Origin: an uncultured Gemmatimonadota bacterium
GTDB lineage: Bacteria; Gemmatimonadota; Gemmatimonadetes; Gemmatimonadales; GWC2-71-9
Length of the DNA: 6,465 bases
NCBI GenBank assembly: GCA_913009915.1
Contig: CAJVYZ010000170.1
Location: forward strand, 1 to 6,465
Direction of reading: 5' to 3'
A program made the translations under genes and the position numbers. The first letter of the stretch is position 1, and each line of letters starts with the position of its first letter. The notes beneath the pieces were generated by a model, which did not search any database, had not been told where the DNA came from, and saw only the letters and a program-made list of their open reading frames with translations. This document shows positions 1-5,643 of this stretch, in pieces.

Positions 1-74
1 AGTACTAGTATAGCAGTAGAAATGTGTGATCAATTTTTTATTTTGTTGTTTTTGCTTGATTTTTTTTTTTTTTT
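1..74. other. Non-genomic read-through noise next to adapter
   Basis: This stretch is AT-rich and low in complexity, quite unlike the GC-rich remainder. It ends in a run of 15 T (60-74) that directly abuts an Illumina adapter. Read on the minus strand, the order is insert, adapter, poly-A, then random-looking bases. That is the usual pattern when a sequencer reads past the end of a short fragment. I take it as an assembly artefact and assign it no biology. Confidence 0.9.
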
Positions 75-132
75 AATGATGCGGCGACCACCGAGATCTA
101 CACTCTTTCCCTACACGACGCTCTTCCGATCT
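75..132 (+). other. Illumina universal (P5/Read 1) adapter contamination
   Basis: The 58 bases match the full TruSeq universal adapter, from AATGAT through the flow-cell and sequencing-primer portions to the terminal GCTCTTCCGATCT. The one difference is G instead of A at position 81. No i5 index is present between the two portions. This is a laboratory sequence that was not trimmed before assembly. It marks the true left end of the genomic contig at 133 and makes any ORF crossing this point chimeric. Confidence 0.98.
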
Positions 133-477
133 CGCGGTGGTGGCGTTGATCTCCAGGTCGAATACGTCCAGATCGGCAAACGACTTGAACAGCACACCCT
201 TGCCTTCCATGACCGGCTTGCTCGCCAGCGGGCCGATGTTACCAAGGCCGAGAACGGCCGATCCGTTCGACACCACGGCCACCAGATTGCCCTTGGCGGT
301 ATAGCGGTAGGCGTCTTCCGGGTGCGCTTCGATGGCCAGGCACGGTTCCGCCACACCCGGTGTGTAGGCCAGCGACAGGTCGCGCTGATTCTGGGTCGGC
401 TTGGTGGGCACCACCTCGATCTTCCCGGGCCGGCCGGATTCGTGGTAGCGGAGGGCTTCGGTCTGCTTGTCGGTCAT
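133..477 (-). CDS. maeB: NADP-dependent malic enzyme, N-terminal fragment (3' end lost)
   Basis: Malic enzyme oxidatively decarboxylates malate to pyruvate and CO2 in the cytoplasm, usually making NADPH in the MaeB class. The 115 visible residues cover the start of the malic N-terminal domain. They include [11 protein letters not shown] (17-27), [17 protein letters not shown] (30-46), which holds the family's catalytic Tyr, [20 protein letters not shown] (63-82), and [12 protein letters not shown] (87-98), which holds the catalytic Lys region. The family is normally about 430 residues, or about 760 with a phosphotransacetylase-like tail, so most of the enzyme is missing. The loss comes from the contig end, not from mutation. 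ATG at 475-477 is chosen. TTG at 481-483 is the only other start after the in-frame TAA at 502-504. No clear Shine-Dalgarno is visible for either. The assignment to NADP rather than NAD rests on overall similarity only. Confidence 0.93.
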
Positions 478-556
478 GAGCAAGGAGCTTGTAGCTAGGG
501 GTTAGAAGTCGTGGCGAAGCGCCATCGGCCGACAGGGAACATGGATGGAGATTGGA

Positions 557-577
557 GGGGAGGGAAGGGCGGACGGG
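557..577 (+). other. Canonical G-quadruplex motif
   Basis: Four G runs (GGGG, GGG, GGG, GGG) are separated by loops of 1, 2 and 5 bases on the plus strand. This fits the standard G3+N1-7 pattern. The motif lies about 80 bp upstream of maeB, on the template strand for its transcription. Folding and any regulatory effect are inference; GC-rich genomes contain such motifs by chance. Confidence 0.45.
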
Positions 578-591
578 TGGATACGCGGACA

Positions 592-623
592 GAGGGTCAG
601 GCGGTCGGACGATCGGACGGTGG
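592..623. repeat. Degenerate octamer tandem repeat in the spacer upstream of maeB
   Basis: Plus-strand octamers GAGGGTCA, GGCGGTCG, GACGATCG and GACGGTGG follow one another with an 8-bp period. The exact octamer GGCGGTCG (600-607) recurs at 5555-5562, in the repeat array at the envC start. The repeat is degenerate, and its role is unknown. Confidence 0.4.
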
Positions 624-669
624 GGTTCGAACAGGCGTCTGACAGTCCCGGCGCCCAGAAAATCCGCTG

Positions 670-682
670 CGCTGCCCCCGCT
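670..682. repeat. Short GC-rich repeat, copy 1 (13 bp)
   Basis: CGCTGCCCCCGCT lies about 10 bp beyond the stop codon of the metalloprotease gene. It is identical to 5644-5656, which lies immediately beyond the ftsX stop. In both places the minus-strand transcript would carry AGCGGGGGCAGCG soon after the stop, followed by a GGCGGT-type tandem repeat and then the next gene. It may belong to a dispersed intergenic repeat family. No poly-U follows, so it is not a standard terminator. Confidence 0.45.
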
Positions 683-692
683 CCCCCCGCCG

Positions 693-1343
693 TCACCTGC
701 TCGCCGTCAGGTCCGAATCCAAGTGATACAGCCGTTGCATGGTGATGCGGTCGCGGGCACTGGGGCCCGACACCGGGTCGCTGAACATCAGATCGGTGAC
801 CTCGGTCCCGGTGTGAGCCCTGTTCAACAGACCTATGGTATGGCCCAGCTCATGTGCCACGGTGATCGCGAAACAACTCTGGGCCTCCGGTGACGTCGGG
901 TCGGGGTTCATGTTGGTGATGCGTACGCGGAAAGGGAGGGTGATCGTGGAATTTACCACCGGCAAGGGGAAGCTGGTGTCGCCGGAACATCCCGGCGCCG
1001 CGCTGAACAGCTTGACGCTCCGAATGGCCGAAATGATTGAGAAGCCGATCACCACGTCCGCCGTCGACGAATCGTCTACGATTACCGCATCCCATTCACC
1101 GTAGAGGAACTGCTCCTTCCACGTCTCGATGCCCGCGGCCGTGTGTTCCGATAAGCCAAGGCTGTCCTCGACCCAGATTCTCACCGGTAGGCTCGACTCG
1201 AGCCAATGAAAGGTCAGCGAGTCGGTGCCGATTACCGCGCGCCACTCGTAGAAGTCGCTGCGCGACGGCGAGGAGATGTCACCGCAGGCGCCGGCGGCCA
1301 CGGCCGCCGCCACGGCGAGGAGAATGTTGGAGCGAGCGCTCAT
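693..1343 (-). CDS. Matrixin-like zinc metalloprotease, predicted lipoprotein
   Basis: This 216-residue predicted envelope protease begins with a hydrophobic signal (about 6-19) ending in AGAC, so Cys20 is the likely lipidated residue. The zinc-binding helix is HELGHTIG (164-171), with His164, catalytic Glu165 and His168. A probable Met-turn DLMF (184-187) follows, and the C-terminal SARDRITMQRLY resembles the end of matrixin domains. LPVRIWV (52-58) and the preceding-helix region resemble the start of that domain. The third metzincin histidine should be residue 174, but Asn is there and the nearest His is 177. Zinc binding may therefore be altered. The ATG at 1341-1343 is supported by a GGGAGG ribosome site 6 bases upstream and overlaps the stop of the preceding barrel-protein gene. 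The frame stays open upstream, but that part lies over the barrel-protein gene and has no protease features. Substrate unknown. Confidence 0.82.
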   Translation of the reverse strand: MSARSNILLAVAAAVAAGACGDISSPSRSDFYEWRAVIGTDSLTFHWLESSLPVRIWVEDSLGLSEHTAAGIETWKEQFLYGEWDAVIVDDSSTADVVIGFSIISAIRSVKLFSAAPGCSGDTSFPLPVVNSTITLPFRVRITNMNPDPTSPEAQSCFAITVAHELGHTIGLLNRAHTGTEVTDLMFSDPVSGPSARDRITMQRLYHLDSDLTASR

Positions 1344-1948
1344 CGACGGCCTCCCATGGCTATACCCACTGTGAGCCCCACACGATGAACCTGCTGGACC
1401 TGGGAAAATCCCTGCCGCTGCAGCTCGTCGGTGGTGAATCGATGAAAGTCGTAGCGCAGGGCGATACTGAGATCGAGTGACGACGATACCGGCCGGCGGT
1501 ACTGCGCCCCCAGGCCCATCAGGAATTCGAGTGGTCCGCCCTGCAGGAACATGCCCGTGTCTTCCGTGGGGAGATACTTCAGCACTCCAACACTGGCGCG
1601 CCAGCGGAACGGTGGCTTGAACAGCGGGCCGTCGAGGCCGATGGTGGCCGAAAACGTGGGCAGCGTCCCCAGCTTGTTGGAGCCTTTCCCTTTGGTGTCC
1701 GCCGAGTAGGATCCGGTGGTGAATTGGAGTTCGATGTCGACGTCGTAGCGGGGGAATACTTCGGTGGCGCCGCCCAGCATTATGGTCGGTGCGATGGCCG
1801 GTTGGGTGGTGATTACGTCGCTGACGATCACGTCTGCGACCAGCTTGGAACGCCAAGTGGCGCCCAGGCCGGCGTAGAAGCTCGATGAACTCTGTGCGAC
1901 GAGCGCCGAGGGCAGTAGCAGGCCGGTCAGGAGGAGGGTAGTTCTCAT
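1340..1948 (-). CDS. Predicted outer-membrane beta-barrel protein, function unknown
   Basis: The 202-residue product has a clear Sec signal peptide (1-19, MRTTLLLTGLLLPSALVAQ, probable cleavage after ALVA or VAQ). The rest is made of alternating, aromatic-bounded segments that look like transmembrane beta strands, for example about 23-32, 52-60, 67-80, 97-106, 114-124, 138-151, 156-170 and 186-198. Eight such strands would suit a small OmpW/OmpX-size barrel. The last residues are GGRR rather than the usual terminal Phe, which is atypical. No catalytic motif is visible. The gene starts 34 bp after the nfo stop, and its own TGA overlaps the ATG of the metalloprotease gene by 4 bases, so all three probably share a transcript. 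No strong Shine-Dalgarno precedes ATG at 1946-1948. The family assignment is from sequence character, not a recognised homologue. Confidence 0.72.
   Translation of the reverse strand: MRTTLLLTGLLLPSALVAQSSSSFYAGLGATWRSKLVADVIVSDVITTQPAIAPTIMLGGATEVFPRYDVDIELQFTTGSYSADTKGKGSNKLGTLPTFSATIGLDGPLFKPPFRWRASVGVLKYLPTEDTGMFLQGGPLEFLMGLGAQYRRPVSSSLDLSIALRYDFHRFTTDELQRQGFSQVQQVHRVGLTVGIAMGGRR
1350..1355 (-). promoter_or_regulatory. Shine-Dalgarno site for the metalloprotease gene
   Basis: On the minus strand GGGAGG is followed by six bases and then ATG at 1343. This is the clearest ribosome binding site in the window. It fixes the start of the protease and lies inside the last codons of the upstream barrel-protein gene, as expected for coupled translation. 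Confidence 0.75.
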
Positions 1949-1982
1949 GGGGCGTAAAGATGACGTCGAATGGTGGCTGGGG

Positions 1983-2906
1983 TCAACGGTGGCGCCGGGC
2001 TCCGGTCCGAGCGTAGCTCCGGAGCCGCGCCAGCATTCGGCGATCGAGGGTAACCTCGTCGTCGCCCTTGGGGGTCTCCAGGATCTTGACCACATCGACG
2101 AATCGCGGGTCGCGCATGATTCGCCGGAACGGTCCCGACCCCAGCGACCCTTCGGCAATGAGTTCGTGCCGGTCCCGGTGGGACGCGAACGGCGTCTTCG
2201 AATCGTTGAGGTGGAGACAGTGGAGGTGCTCCAGGCCGATGATGTCATCGAACTTCTGCCACACGCCTTCGTAGTCATCGACCAAGTCGTACCCGGCGGC
2301 GTACAGATGGCAGGTGTCGGCACAGAATCCGATGCGGTGGCGATGCGCTTGCGGCACCAACCGGCGCAGCGTGGCCAGTTCTTCGAACGAGCGCCCCAGG
2401 GCCGTGCCCGATCCCGCGGTGGCTTCGAACAGGACCATGACATCGCTCCGGGCCCGTTCGAGTGCGGTGGTGCAACCTTCTGCATTCCGCTCTAGACCTG
2501 CTTCCCGGTCATCGATATAGTTGCCTGGGTGCGACACCACTCCGGCGATGCCCAGTTGGTGACAGCGCTCCAACTCGGATACGAAACTGGTTGTGGAGCG
2601 GTCCCTTAGCGCTGGGTCAGGTGACGCCAGGTTGATCAGGTACGAATCGTGCGCAAGCAACCCGTTGAGGCCGCTGCGGTTATACGCTTCGACGAAGGCG
2701 CGGCCCGTCGCTCGATCGATTTCGGGGTCCCGCCACTGATTGGGGTTCTTGGTGAACAGCTGAATGGCGCTGGCCCCGATGGCAACACCTCGTGCCGGGG
2801 CGAGTGCTACCCCACCCCGAATCGAGACATGCGCGCCCAGTCGTTCGTCCGGGGACTCCGGCACCGGGGGAGCTACTCGTGCGTGCTCGTTCTTCACTCT
2901 TGGCAT
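1983..2906 (-). CDS. nfo: Endonuclease IV (AP endonuclease)
   Basis: This cytoplasmic base-excision-repair enzyme cuts DNA 5' to abasic sites and removes blocked 3' ends, using three metal ions. All nine expected metal ligands are present with near-E. coli spacing: His86 (LAHDSYLINL), His126 (SHPGNY), Glu161 (LFEATAGSGTALG), Asp197 and His200 (CADTCHLYAAGYD), His232 (HLNDSK), Asp245 and His247 (HRDRHELIAEGSLG), and Glu277 (ILETPKGD). The 307-residue length is slightly above the usual 280-290 because about 20 residues precede the conserved RLGAHVSIRGG. ATG at 2904-2906 is taken as the start. GTG at 2895-2897 and GTG at 2862-2864 are alternatives, and none has a clear ribosome site. It heads an apparent operon with the barrel protein and the metalloprotease, and diverges from the cyclase gene across about 20 bp. 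Confidence 0.95.
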   Translation of the reverse strand: MPRVKNEHARVAPPVPESPDERLGAHVSIRGGVALAPARGVAIGASAIQLFTKNPNQWRDPEIDRATGRAFVEAYNRSGLNGLLAHDSYLINLASPDPALRDRSTTSFVSELERCHQLGIAGVVSHPGNYIDDREAGLERNAEGCTTALERARSDVMVLFEATAGSGTALGRSFEELATLRRLVPQAHRHRIGFCADTCHLYAAGYDLVDDYEGVWQKFDDIIGLEHLHCLHLNDSKTPFASHRDRHELIAEGSLGSGPFRRIMRDPRFVDVVKILETPKGDDEVTLDRRMLARLRSYARTGARRHR

Positions 2907-2946
2907 AGAATGGAATCTATTTGGGGATGACCCACACCGCCGTCAA
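2906..2946. promoter_or_regulatory. Possible compact bidirectional promoter between nfo and the cyclase gene
   Basis: The spacer between the two divergent starts is only about 20 bp and is AT-rich for this window. TAGAAT (2906-2911, plus strand) matches the sigma70 -10 consensus at 5 of 6 positions. Opposite it, TAGATT on the minus strand (2919-2914) matches at 4 of 6. Together they form the imperfect inverted repeat TAGA-N6-TCTA. A TTGACG -35-like hexamer for nfo lies on the minus strand at 2946-2941, but with a long 21-bp spacer. No good -35 is seen for the cyclase. Transcripts would have almost no leader. This is inference from short motifs. Confidence 0.3.
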
Positions 2947-4378
2947 CACGCTGGCCCGTCCGCGGGTCCTCCTCCTCGGCGATCCGTTGAGCCGGCCCGA
3001 GGGATTGGAGCGTGCGCTGGTCCGTGGAGGGTTCCAGGTGACGGAAGCGGACTTGCTGCCAGGTGTCGAGCCGGTCGGTGATCTCCCCCAGCTGGTGGTG
3101 ATCGCGGTGCCCCAGGCCGACGACGTCTTGCGGCAGGCGATCGATCTTCTCGAGCCCGAGTACTGGCGTGGCATTCCCACGGTGGCACTGCTGGCATCGG
3201 GCGATCCCATTGGTCTCGTCCGCGCGCTGGAGATGGGTGCCGCCGACGCCATGATCGGCGAGGTGAAACTCGGCGAGTTGTGCGCCCGGTTGGAGGCCCG
3301 GTTGATGATCCGGGACGACTTGGGCGACATCCACCAGATGCAGCGGGTGCACGAGATGATGTTCGACATCTTCGAGGAGTTGTCGAGTACCCACCGCCAG
3401 GACGAGATCATCCACACGCTGGTACGCCGGGTCGGGCACGCGCTCGAGGTGGCGCACTGCGCTTTCCTGCTGGCCCCGGCAGGTGAAGAGTATGGCCGGA
3501 TCGTCGCCGTGTACGAGCAACCCGGTGTGCGCGACCTCAAGGTCGAATTGAAACGCTACCCTGAAGTGGTAGAAGCCATCCGCACCAATGCAGCGGTATT
3601 CATTCCCGACATCCACCAGCATCCGATGCACGACGCCATCAGGGAAACGTGGGTGGAGCAGGGCGTCCAGGTGGACATCCGCAGCGTCGTGGCACTACCG
3701 GTGAAGCTGCAGGGTTCGGTGACCGGGGTCTTCATCCTGCGCACGGTCCAGGGCGACCCGCCGCTCACCACGCGCAAGGTCGGGCTGGCCGAGACCCTGG
3801 TTCGGGTCGCGGCCAAGGTGCTGGAAGGCGAAGAGCGTCGCTCGGCGATCTACCGGCGACAGACGAGCATTCCGCTGCGCGATCCGCTCACCGGCGTCGG
3901 CAGCATGGACGCGCTTGACCGGCGCATCCGCGAGGAATTCGAGCGGGCGCGCCGCTACTCGCTGAGCTTCAGCCTGATCCTGCTGGACATAGACGGCCTG
4001 CAGGCATTCAACGACCGGCTGGGGACCGAGCGGGGTGATCGGTTGTTGACGGATTTGGGCTCGCTGTTGCAGGAAGAATTGCGGGCTCCGGATTTCGTGT
4101 CGCGCTACGGGGGTGACGAGTTCGCCTTGATCCTGCCGGAGACTGATCTCGAAGGCGCCCGGCAGTCGGTGCACCGGGTGCGCAACCGGATGGCGATGCA
4201 GCCCTTCGCCGATCTGGACGTGCGCGAACGACCCCACCTCACCGCCGGTATCGTCACCTTCCCCCATCCCTCAGCACTGCAGACCGAAGATCTCTTCGCG
4301 CTGGTCGAAGCCGCCCTCCTCCGAGGGAAGGCGCAGGCCCAGGAACGCATCGGTACAGCCGAGTCGGTGGCGTCCTAG
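2927..4378 (+). CDS. REC-GAF-GGDEF diguanylate cyclase with degenerate receiver
   Basis: The 483-residue protein is predicted to make cyclic di-GMP from two GTP in the cytoplasm; no membrane segment is seen. Residues about 12-125 fold like a response-regulator receiver. The phospho-acceptor position is Ala60 (LVVIAV) and the conserved Lys position is Gly, so phosphorylation is unlikely. Residues about 141-300 look like a GAF sensor domain. The GGDEF domain (about 316-475) has DPLTG (319-323), metal-site DID (354-356), FND and GD (361-363, 370-371), intact GGDEF (395-399), and an inhibitory-site RxxD (Arg386, Asp389) five residues before it. Some usual residues differ: NR after DPLTG is SM, and the FK Lys is Gln. 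I take ATG at 2927; TTG at 2921 is in frame and possible. It is the only plus-strand gene here and seems to be transcribed alone. Confidence 0.9.
   Translation: MTHTAVNTLARPRVLLLGDPLSRPEGLERALVRGGFQVTEADLLPGVEPVGDLPQLVVIAVPQADDVLRQAIDLLEPEYWRGIPTVALLASGDPIGLVRALEMGAADAMIGEVKLGELCARLEARLMIRDDLGDIHQMQRVHEMMFDIFEELSSTHRQDEIIHTLVRRVGHALEVAHCAFLLAPAGEEYGRIVAVYEQPGVRDLKVELKRYPEVVEAIRTNAAVFIPDIHQHPMHDAIRETWVEQGVQVDIRSVVALPVKLQGSVTGVFILRTVQGDPPLTTRKVGLAETLVRVAAKVLEGEERRSAIYRRQTSIPLRDPLTGVGSMDALDRRIREEFERARRYSLSFSLILLDIDGLQAFNDRLGTERGDRLLTDLGSLLQEELRAPDFVSRYGGDEFALILPETDLEGARQSVHRVRNRMAMQPFADLDVRERPHLTAGIVTFPHPSALQTEDLFALVEAALLRGKAQAQERIGTAESVAS
4375..4378. other. CTAG shared by two convergent stop codons
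   Basis: The cyclase ends with TAG at 4376-4378 on the plus strand, and the envC-like gene ends with TAG at 4377-4375 on the minus strand. The two reading frames therefore overlap by the palindrome CTAG. No intergenic space exists for a terminator, so the transcripts of the two genes must overlap or stop inside each other. Confidence 0.9.
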
Positions 4379-5571
4379 TTCGACTGCGCGCGGAGCCAGG
4401 CCGTCGGGTCGAGAGCGATCCCCTGAGCCCCGCGGATCTCACGGATCTCGAAATGCAGGTAGGGTCCATACTGGCTGTTGGCGCCGCCCACGGTCCCCAC
4501 TGTCTGACCCTTTGAGACCGCGTCGCCCACGGCAACCATCGCCTGGTTCAGTTGGGCGTAGAGCGAATAGTGCTGCCCGTGGTCGATCACCACCAGCAGT
4601 CCGTACGTGCTCCACCGTTGGATGCGGATCACCGTGCCGCCGGAGATGACCCGGACGGGGGTGCCCTCGGGCGCGCCGATGCCGATCCCGTTGTGCCGCA
4701 GAACAACCCCGTCCGGTTGACGGTCGCGTCCGAAGTTGAACACGATACGGCCCTCCACCGGCCAATCGAGTTTGCCGATATCGGCGGTGGTGATGGTGCC
4801 GGGCCGTGCCACCCCACCCCGCCGGGCGGCGGCGATCAGGGCGGTGATTTGCCGGTCGAGGTCCGCCTCGTCTCGCTCCAGCTGCGTCAGCTGGCGTTCC
4901 GTTTCCTGACCCGTGCGGCGCAACTCGCGCAGCCGCCGTTCACGGACATTGGCCAGGCTGGTATAGCGGTTCAATTCCGCGTCCCGCTCGGCCCGGCTGC
5001 GGTCCAGGGTCGTTCGCAGGCCGAGGAGTTCGTTCCGGCGGGTAACGACCCGGTCTCGCAGGTCCTCGACTTCCGTCAGCAGCGCCTGGTCGTGCCGGCT
5101 GGTGAGATAGAGGTACTTGTACCGGCTGATGAGGTCGCCGAACGACTCGGCCGACAGCAGCACCTGCCAGGTGTACATGGCGCCCCGTTTGTAGATGTCG
5201 ACCAGGCGCCGCTCCAGAATGGCGTGGGCTTCCACCATGTTGTCCTGCGCCAGCACCATCTCGGCGCTCACCCGATCGACCTGGCTATTCAGGCCGCCGA
5301 TCTGGCGGTCGATCTCGTTGATGATGGTGTTGGTGGATCGTCGTTGAGCATCGAGATTGCGCAGCTCCGCGCCTACGTCCTTGACCCGGCCCTGCAGTCG
5401 CCGGCTCTCTCCCTGAAGTCGCTCGCGCTCGACACGGATGGAATCGAGCCGCCGGCGGGAGGCGTCTATTTCGGGGGTTTGCCCGTGGGCTGGAGTGGTG
5501 ACGGTTACCAGGATGGCAACGGTCAGCCAGCCCAGGGCAGCGGTAAGGCGGTAAGGCGGTCGGGCGGTCAT
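4375..5571 (-). CDS. envC: EnvC-like murein hydrolase activator (degenerate LytM/M23 domain)
   Basis: The 398-residue exported protein starts with a signal peptide (about 1-30, ending PAHG/Q). Two long coiled-coil stretches follow (about 35-128 and 160-250), separated by the EnvC-typical segment YKRGAMYTWQVLLSAESFGDL (127-147). A C-terminal LytM/M23 domain lies at about 267-395. Of the five metal or catalytic positions of active LytM enzymes, only His293 and His373 remain. The Asp of HxxxD is Gly297, the His of YAHL is Gln340 and the first His of HxH is Tyr371, so peptidase activity is unlikely. In E. coli a similarly degenerate EnvC is recruited by FtsX and switches on AmiA and AmiB at the septum. 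This gene lies 87 bp after ftsX on the same strand, which supports that role. No Shine-Dalgarno precedes the ATG, which sits inside a GGCGGT repeat array. Length is close to E. coli EnvC (about 420). Confidence 0.87.
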   Translation of the reverse strand: MTARPPYRLTAALGWLTVAILVTVTTPAHGQTPEIDASRRRLDSIRVERERLQGESRRLQGRVKDVGAELRNLDAQRRSTNTIINEIDRQIGGLNSQVDRVSAEMVLAQDNMVEAHAILERRLVDIYKRGAMYTWQVLLSAESFGDLISRYKYLYLTSRHDQALLTEVEDLRDRVVTRRNELLGLRTTLDRSRAERDAELNRYTSLANVRERRLRELRRTGQETERQLTQLERDEADLDRQITALIAAARRGGVARPGTITTADIGKLDWPVEGRIVFNFGRDRQPDGVVLRHNGIGIGAPEGTPVRVISGGTVIRIQRWSTYGLLVVIDHGQHYSLYAQLNQAMVAVGDAVSKGQTVGTVGGANSQYGPYLHFEIREIRGAQGIALDPTAWLRAQSN

Positions 5572-5608
5572 GGGCGGTAGCTGGCGGTAACAGGCGGTAA
5601 CAGGCGGT
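5547..5608. repeat. Phased array of seven GGCGGT units over the envC start
   Basis: GGCGGT begins at 5547, 5555, 5563, 5573, 5583, 5593 and 5603, that is, at intervals of 8, 8, 10, 10, 10 and 10 bp. The last two intervals are perfect copies (GGCGGTAACA). The array covers about 37 bp of leader and the first eight codons of the envC-like gene, where it encodes the TARPPYR segment just before the signal-peptide core. It lies where a ribosome site would be. Origin by slippage is likely; a function is possible but unproven. Confidence 0.8.
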
Positions 5609-5643
5609 ACCCAACCCTCTGCTCTCGCCGCCCCCGCTGCCCT

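Noticed and set aside
60..74. Poly-T tract as a promoter or terminator element
   Set aside because: It adjoins the Illumina adapter and is part of the sequencing artefact.
512..524. Small hairpin (TGGCG-AAG-CGCCA) as a possible terminator or regulatory RNA upstream of maeB
   Set aside because: The stem is only 5 bp, and no U-tract follows on the minus-strand transcript. Such hairpins are common by chance at this GC content.
1344..1856. N-terminal extension of the metalloprotease frame by 171 codons
   Set aside because: This part lies inside the barrel-protein gene in another frame. The internal ATG at 1343 has a good ribosome site and is followed by a lipoprotein signal.
1947..2495. Open frame of 182 codons on the plus strand opposite nfo
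   Set aside because: It lies over the conserved metal-site region of endonuclease IV, and its translation shows no protein family features.
2894..3631. Open frame of 245 codons on the minus strand opposite the cyclase
   Set aside because: It overlaps the start of nfo and the REC-GAF region of the cyclase, and its translation is His/Gln-rich with no domain.
4552..5580. Open frame of 342 codons on the plus strand opposite the envC-like gene
   Set aside because: It is the antisense shadow of a well-supported gene in GC-rich DNA. Its translation has no recognisable motif, signal or domain.
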